The translations under genes were made by a program, and so were the position numbers. Under the pieces are notes generated by a model. It had not been told where the DNA came from. It saw nothing but the letters and a program-made list of their open reading frames with translations, and searched no databases. From assembly GCA_017302895.1 (NCBI GenBank), contig JAFLBV010000001.1, forward strand, positions 124,001 through 188,000: a stretch of DNA of 64,000 nt, given 5' to 3'. Numbering within the stretch: position 1 is the stretch's first letter; each line of letters starts with the position of its first letter. Positions 1-9,202 of this stretch are shown here, piece by piece. This stretch comes from Ignavibacteria bacterium. GTDB taxonomy: Bacteria; Bacteroidota; Ignavibacteria; Ignavibacteriales; Ignavibacteriaceae.

Positions 1-348
1 TTTCAGGAGATCAAAAAACATTTCTCTTTCCCGTACTCGTTTGGTCTTAAATTGACTTATTCGAAAAGCCAGTCCCATTATCAGTATTATCTCGAAGTTA
101 AAAAAGATGATGTATCCAAGGCTTCTGCTCTTACATATCTCAACAAAAAACTTGGTATCTCAATAAAAGACACCATTGTTATTGGCGACTGGTACAACGA
201 TGTGGCGCTTTTCAAAACCAAAGCTCTTAAGGTTTCACTGACCAATGCAGTTCCGGAGATAAAGTATCTCTCCGATCTCAAACTGGAATTCAGTAACGAC
301 GAAGATGGTGTAGGCGAACTTCTCGAAAGAATTTACAAACAGAAATAA
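1..348 (+). CDS. HAD-superfamily (Cof-type) phosphatase, C-terminal part
   Basis: The reading frame is open from the first base of the window, so the gene starts outside it and only the last 115 residues are seen. The motif GDWYNDVALF matches motif IV (GDxxND) of Cof-type, subclass IIB HAD hydrolases, which binds the magnesium ion. The lysine in SKASALTYL upstream fits motif III. These enzymes dephosphorylate small sugar or nucleotide phosphates in the cytoplasm; the substrate cannot be told from this fragment. It ends 8 bases before the PgpH-like gene, so the two are probably cotranscribed. The family call is good, the substrate unknown. Confidence 0.8.
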   Translation, partial: FQEIKKHFSFPYSFGLKLTYSKSQSHYQYYLEVKKDDVSKASALTYLNKKLGISIKDTIVIGDWYNDVALFKTKALKVSLTNAVPEIKYLSDLKLEFSNDEDGVGELLERIYKQK

Positions 349-356
349 AATCTTTT

Positions 357-2516
357 GTGACTTACGAAAAAATTAAATCGAGCACCCGTGTAAAAATTTT
401 ACTTTGGGTGATTACATCTGTTGTTATAGCAATGCTTTTCCCAAAAGCAGAGGTGGTCGATGTGCAGTCGGCTGTCGGGAATATCTGGCTCAATGAAGAT
501 TTGATTGCCGATAAAAGTTTTCCCATTCTCAAGGATGACAAAGTCTATGCTGCCGAAGTCGACAGTGCAATAAAATCTGTATTGCAGGTTTTTGTTCTTA
601 TTCCCTCCGACAGCCTGACAAAGGATACGGTTAAATCACTTCGCAAGGCTCTCGAACGGGCTTTTGTAAATCCCTCCCTTTTCGAGTCAGATCCCCGTGT
701 TTCCAAATTTACCGATCAAACCCGGAATTTCTTAAAAAGTTTCGTCGACTCCACCGGGAACAAGGCATCAGACCTCTACGCTTCACTCGACATCATCGAG
801 GAAATTCTTCTTAAAACTTCCGCTGTCGGAACCCTGAGCCTCGATCACGATCAGATATCTAAAGACACTCTCGCTATCAGGAAAGGTAACTTTCAGGATC
901 ACAAAAAGAAACTCGATTTTATCGACTACAAGGGTGCCAAAACCCTGATCACCCGAAAGGTATTCGAATCGTTCAAGGATTCGGTGAAAAGTGCCGCTTT
1001 CGATGAAATAGCTCTCGCGCTGTTCATTCCCAGCCTCGTTTACAGCAGTGAACTGACCCGCGAGTACACCGAAATTGCCAAAAACAGGGTAAGCAGAAAC
1101 TCGGGAATTGTTGTTCTCAACGAGAGAATTGTTGGCAAACACGAGAGAATTACTCCTGAAATTAAGGTTAAACTCGACTCCTATAAAACCGCCCGGGTTG
1201 AAGATCTAAATCCTCTGGAAAAAATAAGACAATTTACAGGAAAGTTTCTCCACATTGCTGTTCTACTCCTCCTCCTGGGAGCCTTCCTTTTCAATTTCCG
1301 GAAAACCATTTTTGAAGATAATGCAAAGCTTACTGTTTTTTCCGTTCTTTTTCTTGCGATTTCCTTTCTTACTTTTTACATAAACTCCATTAATGTAGGC
1401 AGCTCACAGCAATTGCTTATTATCATCCCGACCATCTCTCTTCTCACGACTATAATGTTCGATTCGAGAGTAGGTCTTTATTCAACTCTGGTTATTTCAC
1501 TGATTAGTGCCGGTCTCAGGGGTAACGACTATTCCCTCGTGGTTCTCAATGTAATAGCGGGTTCGTTTGCTGTTTATTCCGTCAGAGATATAAAAAACAG
1601 GCAGCAGATCTACCGTGCAATGATCTACATCTTTCTCGGTTATCTCGCAGGAAATGTCTTCCTCTCGTTTGAAAGTCTCAGCAACTGGTCAAAACTCCTG
1701 AACGATATTCTCTACTCCGGAATCAATGCTCTCGTCTGCCCGATGCTCACTTACACCCTCTTGAGGTTCTTTGAACGGACATTCAAAATTACAACAGATC
1801 TTACACTCGTTGAACTTTCAAGTACCGATCACCCTCTTCTCAAAGAATTGAATCATGCCTCACCGGGTACTTTTTACCACTCACAGGCGGTTGCTCGACT
1901 GGCAGAAAGCGCCGCTGAAAGAATCGGAGCAGATACACTCCTTGTAAGTGTCGGCGCTCTCTATCACGACATCGGTAAGATGATCTCACCTTACTATTTT
2001 ATCGAAAATCAGGGGGATGGACACAACCCCCACAATGAACTTTCGCCCGAAACCAGTGTTAAAGTTATCAGAGAACATGTCCTGCAGGGGATGGAACTCG
2101 GACGAAAACACAACCTGCCGCAGGAAATTATCGAGTTTATCCCGACCCATCACGGCAAAGGGCTCATCAGAATTTTCTACGACAAAGCCGTCCACAAATA
2201 CGGCAAGGAAAATGTCAACAAAGACGACTACAGGTACCTCGGTCCCAAACCACACACCCGCGAACAGGCTATTCTCATGCTCGCTGACAAATGCGAATCC
2301 GCTTCACGAAGTATCTCAACGCCTGATCCACAGACTCTCGAGAATCTTATCAATAATCTGATAAATCAGACTCTGCAGGAAAAAGAGCTCGATGAAGCTG
2401 CTGTTACTCTCTCCGAGGTTGAGGAAATAAAGAAAGTCTTCTTCAACACCCTGATGACTACCAAACACGCCAGGATGAGATATCCTGAGCAGGAAAAACT
2501 TGAAAAAAGCTCATAA
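357..2516 (+). CDS. pgpH: PgpH-like 7TM-HD cyclic-di-AMP phosphodiesterase
   Basis: This 719-residue protein has the PgpH layout: an N-terminal membrane segment (about residues 12-30), a large outside domain of the 7TMR-HDED type (about 40-290), a block of hydrophobic segments (about 297-480) and a cytoplasmic HD domain (about 500-700). The HD domain shows FYHSQAVA, then YHDIGK near residue 535, then IPTHHG, which supply the metal-binding His and Asp residues. Proteins of this kind hydrolyse the second messenger c-di-AMP. No cyclase gene is in the window. The start is GTG at 357. The gene runs into the Xer gene by 17 bases, so the two are translationally coupled. Confidence 0.88.
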   Translation: MTYEKIKSSTRVKILLWVITSVVIAMLFPKAEVVDVQSAVGNIWLNEDLIADKSFPILKDDKVYAAEVDSAIKSVLQVFVLIPSDSLTKDTVKSLRKALERAFVNPSLFESDPRVSKFTDQTRNFLKSFVDSTGNKASDLYASLDIIEEILLKTSAVGTLSLDHDQISKDTLAIRKGNFQDHKKKLDFIDYKGAKTLITRKVFESFKDSVKSAAFDEIALALFIPSLVYSSELTREYTEIAKNRVSRNSGIVVLNERIVGKHERITPEIKVKLDSYKTARVEDLNPLEKIRQFTGKFLHIAVLLLLLGAFLFNFRKTIFEDNAKLTVFSVLFLAISFLTFYINSINVGSSQQLLIIIPTISLLTTIMFDSRVGLYSTLVISLISAGLRGNDYSLVVLNVIAGSFAVYSVRDIKNRQQIYRAMIYIFLGYLAGNVFLSFESLSNWSKLLNDILYSGINALVCPMLTYTLLRFFERTFKITTDLTLVELSSTDHPLLKELNHASPGTFYHSQAVARLAESAAERIGADTLLVSVGALYHDIGKMISPYYFIENQGDGHNPHNELSPETSVKVIREHVLQGMELGRKHNLPQEIIEFIPTHHGKGLIRIFYDKAVHKYGKENVNKDDYRYLGPKPHTREQAILMLADKCESASRSISTPDPQTLENLINNLINQTLQEKELDEAAVTLSEVEEIKKVFFNTLMTTKHARMRYPEQEKLEKSS

Positions 2517-3417
2517 ACGAGATTATCTCGATCAGTTCCTCGCTGACTATCTCACAGAACTGAGAGTTGAACGAAATCTCGCCGCCAACTCCCTTGAAGC
2601 TTACAAGCGGGATATAAACTCCTTTCTCGACTTCGTCAGAGAGGAAAATATCGGCGACCTTTCGGAAATTACTGCCGATCACGCAAGGGAATTTTTTGCA
2701 TCACTTACTGCTTCGGGACTCTCAGGTTTGTCCCTCGCACGATTTCACTCTTCTCTAAAAGGTTTTTTCTCATTCCTCGTCGTCTCCGAGTATATCAAAA
2801 AAAGCCCCCTGTCCAGACTGAAACCACCACGAATTAAAAGAAAACTCCCCGAAGTTCTATCTCCTCAGGAAATAGAACTCTTAATCGCACAGACTGACGA
2901 AGAAACCCCCACCGGCTTGAGGGACAGGGCTATCATCGAAGTTTTATATGCCTGCGGAATCAGAGTCTCGGAACTTGCCGGAATGAAAAAGAGCGACATC
3001 TTCTTCGATGAGGAAATGATAAGAGTCTTAGGGAAGGGGAGTAAGGAGAGGTTCGTCCCTATCGGAACTCCTGCTTTGGAGGCCCTTAAAAAATATCTGC
3101 TCCTCGGCAGAACGGTGCTCGCGAAACCCGGCAGTGGAACATACCTTTTTCTCAATTCCAAACTCGGAGGTGCTCTCACCAGAATGGGTATCTGGAAAAT
3201 CATCAAGGAGTATGCCGAACTTGCAGGCCTCTCAAAAAGAGTCTATCCCCACATATTCCGTCATTCCTTCGCTACTCACCTTATCGAAGGGGGAGCAAAC
3301 ATCAGAGCTGTGCAGGAAATGCTCGGGCACACCGACATCTCAGTCACCCAGATTTATACTCACATCGACATTACTTACATAAGAGAAGTGGTGCACCAGT
3401 TCCACCCAAGGGGGTGA
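2500..3417 (+). CDS. xerC: Xer-type tyrosine recombinase
   Basis: At 305 residues this has the usual length of XerC/XerD. An N-terminal SAM-like core-binding domain (about 5-90) precedes the catalytic domain. The catalytic set is visible: Arg in GIRVSEL (about 154), Lys in GKGSKER, His251 and Arg254 in HIFRH, His277 in LGHT, and the nucleophile Tyr286 in QIYTHID. Such enzymes resolve chromosome dimers at dif. Only one Xer gene is seen here, so XerC versus XerD cannot be decided. The start is TTG at 2500, inside the end of the pgpH-like gene. Nothing around it points to a phage or integron, so a housekeeping role is most likely. Confidence 0.88.
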   Translation: MKKAHKRDYLDQFLADYLTELRVERNLAANSLEAYKRDINSFLDFVREENIGDLSEITADHAREFFASLTASGLSGLSLARFHSSLKGFFSFLVVSEYIKKSPLSRLKPPRIKRKLPEVLSPQEIELLIAQTDEETPTGLRDRAIIEVLYACGIRVSELAGMKKSDIFFDEEMIRVLGKGSKERFVPIGTPALEALKKYLLLGRTVLAKPGSGTYLFLNSKLGGALTRMGIWKIIKEYAELAGLSKRVYPHIFRHSFATHLIEGGANIRAVQEMLGHTDISVTQIYTHIDITYIREVVHQFHPRG

Positions 3418-3533
3418 CCCCGTAATCAGTTCGGGATTTTTAAGGTGGAATTGTTATGTTTGTATGAAAGAATTTCACTTTTTAAGCTAAAAATCAACTG
3501 CGAAGACCTTATCTGTCAACAAATTTTTAATAA

Positions 3534-4502
3534 ATGAAAAAACTTTCTCTTGCTCTCTCAATCCTCGTTCTTGCCTCCTTCTTCTTCTCCTGCAAGGAAG
3601 AAGAACCGGTTTCACCCCTCCTTGAAGAGGAGTCGATTCCTGTTGTGGGCGATGACGGAACGGGAAAAAAAGTTTTTGTCCACGATCTTGAGTCCGGCGA
3701 AACTGTTGTTTTTGCTCCTTTGGTTGCCTATACTCCTTTTCTTATTACAGGTACAGGGGAAAGGGGAAATTACTTTTTCATCACTGGAAACAGTTACAAC
3801 AAGATCGAAGGCTACATCGACAGCATCAGAGTATTCAGCCATAATTCGAGTGGCATCAGGAACATCCTCGGTTCTCACAAAGTCTCTAAGATTTTCGCAA
3901 ATATTCTGGATGGCAATACCCTCAATCTTGTGCTCTATCACCTTGAACTCGTTAATCAAAGAATTTACAAGGACAACTATATTATCGACAGCACCGGAAG
4001 AATTGTCGATAAAGCCAAGGAGAAGTATGAATTGATGCAGGGGGAAATTCCCGAGGTTCCTGCCATCAAAGTCAACAATGTCTCTCCCGACAGTACAAGG
4101 GTGGTCTCGGTGGTAAAAGGGAAATCGAATCAGATTTTTCTTTCCGATGCTAAAGACACTGTCGGAAAAATGATCCTTTCAACTGACCAGAATGTTGACA
4201 GAATCTACTGGACTCCCGACAAAGAGACTCTAATCCTGCTTACTTCAAATCTCGATGTGCATAAAACCGACAGCGACACTTCTTCCACTCTGATGGTCTA
4301 TTCACTTAAAAAAATGGACTATGTCGCTAAATTCTCGGGTCAAGGCTACCGGAATTTTGCTGTCAAAAAAGACCTCCTCATTTTCGATGATCTTGAAAAT
4401 CAAATCAGAGTCGTTAGAGTTTATAATTTGAAAAAATTAACCGATATTCGCAGAATAAAAATGAAAAATGGCTGCAGTATCCGCTTTTTACCATTTTATT
4501 AA
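3534..4502 (+). CDS. Predicted lipoprotein of unknown function, propeller-like
   Basis: A 322-residue protein with a lipoprotein signal: a basic start, a hydrophobic stretch, and the lipobox FFSC with Cys20, followed by an acidic stretch. The body has regularly spaced beta-strand-like segments (for example IYWTPDKETLILLTSN), as in WD40 or six-bladed propellers, but I recognise no family. It should sit in the outer or inner membrane facing the periplasm. It lies 116 bases after the Xer gene and only 8 bases before the ABC exporter gene, so it is probably cotranscribed with the exporter. Confidence 0.65.
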   Translation: MKKLSLALSILVLASFFFSCKEEEPVSPLLEEESIPVVGDDGTGKKVFVHDLESGETVVFAPLVAYTPFLITGTGERGNYFFITGNSYNKIEGYIDSIRVFSHNSSGIRNILGSHKVSKIFANILDGNTLNLVLYHLELVNQRIYKDNYIIDSTGRIVDKAKEKYELMQGEIPEVPAIKVNNVSPDSTRVVSVVKGKSNQIFLSDAKDTVGKMILSTDQNVDRIYWTPDKETLILLTSNLDVHKTDSDTSSTLMVYSLKKMDYVAKFSGQGYRNFAVKKDLLIFDDLENQIRVVRVYNLKKLTDIRRIKMKNGCSIRFLPFY

Positions 4503-4510
4503 AGTCAGTT

Positions 4511-6370
4511 GTGAGCACCTACTACCGTCTTCTGAAATACTCGTCCAAATACTGGAAATTCCTCCTTCTTTCAATATTTTGCACCATAATCTATGCATTG
4601 CTTAATGGTGCCTCGGTCTATCTCTCAATTCCGTTGCTCGATACTCTCTTCAACGCTTCTCAGTCCACAACATCAGTTGCCGGAAGCACGACTCAAAATA
4701 CCGGTTCATCGTTTCTCCCTGATTTTATAGTCTCATTCAAGGAATCTGCCTCGGCATGGTTTCAGAGTTTCATCTTCTCGGGTGGGAAAACAGATGCTTT
4801 GTTTAAAATATGTGTTATAATTTTTCTCGCTTTTATCCTGAAAAATGTCGCCGGTTACATGCAGGCATACTTCCTCAATTTTGTTGAACAGGGAATTGTA
4901 AGAGATCTCAGGGATGACGCCTACGAGCAGTTACACCGCCTGCCAATCAGTTACTTTAAAAGTGAAAGAGTTGGGAACCTGATCTCAATCATCGTGAATG
5001 ATGTTACCGCGGTTCAAAACAGCGTCTCAGCTACATTTCTTAATCTTATAAGAGAGCCTCTCTCAATAATCGTCTTTCTTGGAATTGCTATAAGCATAAG
5101 CTGGCAGCTCACTCTTATTTCTCTGATTACACTTCCTTTCAGTGCGGGAATCATATCGTGGATCGGAATTAAACTCCGGAAGTACAGCACCCAGATTCAG
5201 GAAAAAATTGCAGACATCACCAGCGTGATCCAGGAAACCATCTCGGGTGTGAAGATTGTGAAGGCATTTGGCACCGAAAAATACGAAAATGACAAATTCA
5301 GAAAAGAGACCGAAGGCTATCTCAGAATGGTCCTTAGAATTACCAGGATCAGAAATTTATCCTCTCCAATCAGCGAAACCCTTAGCGTAATGGTAGGTGT
5401 TGTCATCATTTATTATGGCGGAACACTTGTTTTAAGCACAAACCAGATTAAGGCGAGCGAATTTCTCGGCTTCCTCTTCGCAATTTTTCAGTTGATTCCT
5501 CCCATCAAGGAACTCAGCAGCGTAAACAACAGAATTCAGGAATCCTCCGCTGCGGGTGCAAGAATTTTCGATATCATAGATACAAATCCCGATATCGTGA
5601 ACAAACCTGACGCAACAGAAGTAAAAGAGTTTAATTCCGATATTACATTCGAAAATGTCGGATTCGCGTATCCCGATGAACCCGGGGAAATGGTGCTCGA
5701 GGATATCAATTTTACCATCAAAAAAGGGGAAGTGGTGGCACTCGTCGGTCCCAGCGGTGGAGGTAAGTCAACACTTGTCGATCTGATACCAAGATTTTAT
5801 GATGTCACTTCCGGCGCAATAAAATTTGACGGTCACGATATCCGTGATGTCAAGATGGAGGACCTGCGGAAATTTATTGGAATCGTTACTCAGGAAATAA
5901 TCCTTTTCAACGACTCCATTAAAAACAATATCTGCTACGGAAGCAAAAACTTCAGCGAAGAAAAAATTTACGAAGCGGCTAAAATTGCCAATGCTCACAA
6001 TTTTATCTCCGATATGCCCAATGGATACGACACGGAAATTGGGGAGAGGGGCGTGAAGCTCTCAGGTGGTCAACGGCAAAGAATTGCAATCGCCAGGGCA
6101 CTGTTGAAAAACCCCGACATTATGATTTTCGATGAAGCAACCAGCGCTCTCGACAACGAATCGGAAAAACTTGTGCAGGAAGCACTCGATAATCTTATGA
6201 CCAGCAGAACTGTAGTGGTTATCGCTCATCGCCTTTCCACTATTCAAAATGCCGATAAAATCCTCGTCCTTCAGGCAGGGAAAGTTGTGCAGACTGGTAC
6301 TCACAATTCACTCCTCGAACAGGGCGGACTCTATAAAAAACTTTACGAAATGCAGTTTCGTGATAAATAA
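4511..6370 (+). CDS. MsbA-like ABC exporter (fused membrane and ATPase domains)
   Basis: This 619-residue half-transporter has an N-terminal type-1 exporter membrane domain (about 1-340, six predicted helices) and a C-terminal ATPase. In the ATPase I see Walker A GPSGGGKST (near 413), the signature LSGGQRQR (near 517), Walker B IMIFDEATSALD (near 538) and the switch His in IAHRLST. It would work as a dimer in the inner membrane. Relatives flip lipid A (MsbA) or export peptides and drugs; the sequence does not tell which. The start is GTG at 4511. The insert between the first two helices is rich in Ser/Thr and longer than in E. coli MsbA. Confidence 0.85.
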   Translation: MSTYYRLLKYSSKYWKFLLLSIFCTIIYALLNGASVYLSIPLLDTLFNASQSTTSVAGSTTQNTGSSFLPDFIVSFKESASAWFQSFIFSGGKTDALFKICVIIFLAFILKNVAGYMQAYFLNFVEQGIVRDLRDDAYEQLHRLPISYFKSERVGNLISIIVNDVTAVQNSVSATFLNLIREPLSIIVFLGIAISISWQLTLISLITLPFSAGIISWIGIKLRKYSTQIQEKIADITSVIQETISGVKIVKAFGTEKYENDKFRKETEGYLRMVLRITRIRNLSSPISETLSVMVGVVIIYYGGTLVLSTNQIKASEFLGFLFAIFQLIPPIKELSSVNNRIQESSAAGARIFDIIDTNPDIVNKPDATEVKEFNSDITFENVGFAYPDEPGEMVLEDINFTIKKGEVVALVGPSGGGKSTLVDLIPRFYDVTSGAIKFDGHDIRDVKMEDLRKFIGIVTQEIILFNDSIKNNICYGSKNFSEEKIYEAAKIANAHNFISDMPNGYDTEIGERGVKLSGGQRQRIAIARALLKNPDIMIFDEATSALDNESEKLVQEALDNLMTSRTVVVIAHRLSTIQNADKILVLQAGKVVQTGTHNSLLEQGGLYKKLYEMQFRDK

Positions 6371-6407
6371 TTTTAATCAATCAAAAACACAAGAATGAGG
6401 TAGCCAA

Positions 6408-6863
6408 ATGAGAAAAACAATATCATTGTTAGGACTCGCAGCAGTAATTATCTTCTTTGCAGGATGTGGTTCAACACAGGAGAGCAGTGGTGACCTGCAG
6501 GGAAAATCGGTAGCGAAAGTTACTGAATTCCTCCAGATCATGACAGGCGGCAACAAACCTGCAACATTAATGGATTTCATTTCACCGTCATACATCAAGG
6601 CAGCCGGTATCAATGCTGCAGAGTTCTCGGTAAATACTTACTTCCCAAAAACATTCATCATCGAAAGATCTTATCCGTCACCCGATGTTACCAATTCATA
6701 CAATGTCGTAGCCAAAATCGTCGGTGAAGGCGGCAATTGGGCTCACAGGCTCACATTCGTAGTCTTCAACGACAACGGCAAACTTACCTTTTACCCCGGG
6801 AAAGTTGCCTCCGACATCAAATATATCGATCCCTGGTACACTATCGAAGAAAATATCAAATAG
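6408..6863 (+). CDS. Small predicted lipoprotein
   Basis: A 151-residue protein beginning with a signal peptide and the lipobox FAGC (Cys20), followed by a Ser/Gly-rich linker. The mature part has alternating hydrophobic residues typical of a small alpha/beta or beta domain, but no family is recognised. A ribosome-binding sequence (GAGGTAG) lies just before the ATG. It follows the ABC exporter by 37 bases, and a strong terminator stands 45 bases after it, so it appears to be the last gene of the operon that includes the exporter. Confidence 0.7.
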   Translation: MRKTISLLGLAAVIIFFAGCGSTQESSGDLQGKSVAKVTEFLQIMTGGNKPATLMDFISPSYIKAAGINAAEFSVNTYFPKTFIIERSYPSPDVTNSYNVVAKIVGEGGNWAHRLTFVVFNDNGKLTFYPGKVASDIKYIDPWYTIEENIK

Positions 6864-6908
6864 ATATCGCTTCCCTGTACACACCTTCGGGAAAACACTT
6901 ATCATCCC

Positions 6909-6942
6909 AAAAGAGCAATCTCAAAACGATTGCTCTTTTTTT
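6909..6942 (+). terminator. Rho-independent terminator
   Basis: A 12-base-pair perfect stem (AAAAGAGCAATC pairing with GATTGCTCTTTT) closes a 7-base loop and runs into a T tract. It ends the transcript that carries the exporter and the small lipoprotein. Confidence 0.9.
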
Positions 6943-6974
6943 ATTTTTGCGCGTGTAAACCGCCAAGGAGAAGA

Positions 6975-7214
6975 TTTTGGCCCCGCAAGGGGTCATGTAT
7001 GGGTAGAGGTCATGTATGGGTAGAGATGTAAACCAATGAATGATTTGGCCCCGGAAGGGGTCATGTATGGGTAGAGGACGCAGATGCACGCGGATTAAAC
7101 GGATGAACGCCGAGAAGATTTTGGCCCCGGATGGGGTCATGTATGGGTAGAGATGGTAACACGGATTTCACGGATGGGAAATTTTGGCCCCGGATGGGGT
7201 CATGTATGGGTAGA
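6975..7214 (+). repeat. Four dispersed hairpin repeats (TTTGGCCCC...GGGGTC...TAGA)
   Basis: Copies of a ~32-base element lie at 6975-7007, 7044-7075, 7119-7151 and 7182-7214. Each reads TTTGGCCCC, a 3-4 base loop, GGGGTCATG, then TATGGGTAGA, so its core folds into a small GC hairpin with a constant flank. A partial duplication of the flank follows the first copy (to about 7025). The text between copies contains other word patterns (for example AACACGGATTTCACGGATG). The same element occurs in reverse orientation beyond the photolyase gene (9203-9443). There is no gene here. Confidence 0.85.
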
Positions 7215-7240
7215 ATAAGGCAACAAATCCCAACCAATCC

Positions 7241-7275
7241 TCCCCTCGCCTTTTAGGAGAGGGGTCGGGGGTGAG
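7241..7275 (+). repeat. GC-rich hairpin element before the photolyase gene
   Basis: TCCCCTC and GAGGGGT arms pair around CCTTTTAGG, followed by a G-rich tail GGGGGTGAGG. It looks like one copy of another dispersed repeat family. It ends about 45 bases before the photolyase start, so it could lie in that gene's leader, but I see no riboswitch-like structure. Confidence 0.55.
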
Positions 7276-7318
7276 GTAGGAAAGGAACCAAAACACCCAC
7301 CTCATCTGTTCCTCTCAC

Positions 7319-8776
7319 ATGAAAACATTCCTCATTTTCCCAAACCAGCTCTTCGAACAAATCCCCGATGAACTCCGCAACGCGAGAGCTATACTCTTCG
7401 AAGACCTTCTCTTCTTTCGTCAGTACAAGTTCCACAAAAAGATACTCCTTCTGCACCGCGCTTCCATGAAATTCTATCACGACTTTCTCAATGCAAACGA
7501 AATAAACGCCGAATATTTCGAAACTGCGACAATTCCAAAACTCTCACAACTCTTCACTCGACTCGCAACCGATGAAGTGAAGCAAATCATCACTTACGAA
7601 TTCAACGATTATCTGCTCGAACGGCGGGTACGAAGATATTGCGATCTACACGGAATGGAGCTCAAAACAATTCCTTCTCCTCTCTTTCTTTCTGACGAAA
7701 ATGAAATTAAGAACCTTCTTGGGGACAAAAAACATTACCTCATGGCGGGATTCTACCAAAAACAGAGAAAACGACTCGACATTCTTGTTACTAACAACGA
7801 GCCCGTCGGCGGGAAGTGGAGCTTCGATGAAGACAACAGGAAAAAACTGCCCGCGGGACTGACACCCCCAAAACCCGCTTCCTTTCCAACAAACAAATAT
7901 GTCACCGAAGCAACAACTTATGTGAATCACCATTTCCCCAACAATCCGGGCGACACTTCTGACTTCTCTTATCTTGTGACCTTCCACGATGCACGAACCG
8001 CGTTCTCTAACTTCCTCGAACAACGGGCTCAAAATTTCGGAATCTACGAAGACGCAATCCATTCCAATGAAACTTGGCTTTACCATTCTGTACTGAGCCC
8101 CGTGCTAAATATCGGACTGCTGATTCCCCAATTTGTGGTAAATGAAATTCTTGAAAGGGCACCCGAACTCAAAATCCCCCTCAACTCCCTCGAGGGATTC
8201 ATTCGTCAAATAATCGGCTGGAGGGAATTCATCCGTGGCATCTACCTGATTAAAGGGACACAGCAACGAAATTCCAATTTCTTCGGACACACCGCACCAA
8301 TTCCCGAATCATTCTACACGGGTACAACAGGAATAACCCCGGTAGATGATTCCATCAAGAAGCTCCTGAAACATGGCTACACCCACCACATCGAAAGATT
8401 GATGATACTTGGAAATTTCATGCTCCTGTCAGGTTTCCATCCCGATGCCGTTTACAAATGGTTCATGGAACTCTACATCGATTCCTACGACTGGGTCATG
8501 GTCCCCAATATCTATGGCATGTCCCAATACGCCGACGGGGGACTGATCACATCCAAACCCTACATCTCCGGCTCAAACTACATCCTCAAAATGAGCAACT
8601 ACCCAAAAGAAAACTGGTGCCCCCTCTGGGATTCCCTCTATTGGAACTTCATCCACAAACATCTCGAAATCCTCAAACTCAACCCCCGCATGGGCATGGT
8701 AACCAACCTCCTCCAAAAAATGGATAAAGAAAAACTCGCCACCCACATCAAAACCGCAGAATCCTGGATGTCCTGA
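7319..8776 (+). CDS. Cryptochrome/photolyase-family protein of the FeS-BCP (PhrB-like) branch, lacking cluster cysteines
   Basis: The 485-residue protein starts with the DPRP-type N-terminal domain (MKTFLIFPNQLF) and has the FAD-binding C-terminal half of the prokaryotic 6-4 photolyase branch: HHIERLMILGNFMLL, WVMVPNIYGMSQYADGG, SLYWNF. Family members repair UV photoproducts using light and carry a [4Fe-4S] cluster held by four cysteines. Here the whole protein contains only two cysteines (108 and 434). The segment before LYW is shortened and lacks the usual CxxC pair, and no Cys lies before the HHIERLM helix. So the cluster cannot be present in the standard way. Repair activity versus a signalling role cannot be decided from sequence. 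The gene stands alone between repeat-filled spacers. Confidence 0.82.
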   Translation: MKTFLIFPNQLFEQIPDELRNARAILFEDLLFFRQYKFHKKILLLHRASMKFYHDFLNANEINAEYFETATIPKLSQLFTRLATDEVKQIITYEFNDYLLERRVRRYCDLHGMELKTIPSPLFLSDENEIKNLLGDKKHYLMAGFYQKQRKRLDILVTNNEPVGGKWSFDEDNRKKLPAGLTPPKPASFPTNKYVTEATTYVNHHFPNNPGDTSDFSYLVTFHDARTAFSNFLEQRAQNFGIYEDAIHSNETWLYHSVLSPVLNIGLLIPQFVVNEILERAPELKIPLNSLEGFIRQIIGWREFIRGIYLIKGTQQRNSNFFGHTAPIPESFYTGTTGITPVDDSIKKLLKHGYTHHIERLMILGNFMLLSGFHPDAVYKWFMELYIDSYDWVMVPNIYGMSQYADGGLITSKPYISGSNYILKMSNYPKENWCPLWDSLYWNFIHKHLEILKLNPRMGMVTNLLQKMDKEKLATHIKTAESWMS

Positions 8777-8809
8777 TCTTGAAATAAAGGTAGAAACTCC
8801 ATCCCTCGG

Positions 8810-8838
8810 AAAAGGAGCGACAAACATCTCGATTGTCT
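8810..8838 (+). repeat. GGAGCGACAA...TCTCGATTGTC element, copy 1
   Basis: The words AAAGGAGCGACAA and TCTCGATTGTC occur here and again, inverted, at 9487-9519. This copy is degenerate and no longer folds well. Confidence 0.5.
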
Positions 8839-8870
8839 TGGTGAAAAGTTCGGGGATTGTATCGATTATT

Positions 8871-8950
8871 TTCTATCCACATGTCGCCACGAGGGCTCTT
8901 TATGAACGGGGGTTGACTGGTTTTCTACACATATTTCGCCCAGAGGGCTG
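8871..8950 (+). repeat. Two diverged hairpin repeats (CTAC-CATRT-CGCC...GGGCT)
   Basis: Copies at 8871-8900 and 8923-8950 share the order TTCTA(T/C)(C/A)CAC, AT-rich spacer, CGCC, 2-3 base loop, GGGCT. They look like a diverged subfamily of the 52-base array element (same CTAC start, same CCC/GGG hairpin) in the same orientation. Confidence 0.65.
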
Positions 8951-9202
8951 GAATCCACAAGAGCGAATCCTGAAAATCCTTAAATCCTGCAATTCCTGAT
9001 TCAGACAAAAAATATATTCGATTTCAGAATAAAATTCAAACCGGATAATCAAATCTTTACCACTCCGAATGAATTCCGAGGAAATTTGTACCCGGAGGTT
9101 CAACACTTTTACTCTTACATTTTTAACTTTTTGTGGTTATAATCCACAAAAAGTCATGCTTTTCTGCGGGTTATAAACGCAATTCGGCAATATTTTCGTT
9201 TC

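Noticed and set aside
2500..3417. Integrase of a mobile element
   Set aside because: Length, motifs and the overlap with a housekeeping gene fit chromosomal Xer; no attachment sites, tRNA end or phage genes are adjacent.
6856..7140. A 94-residue minus-strand frame near the terminator
   Set aside because: It lies in the hairpin repeats and terminator; the peptide repeats IHDPFRG-like words come only from the DNA repeat.
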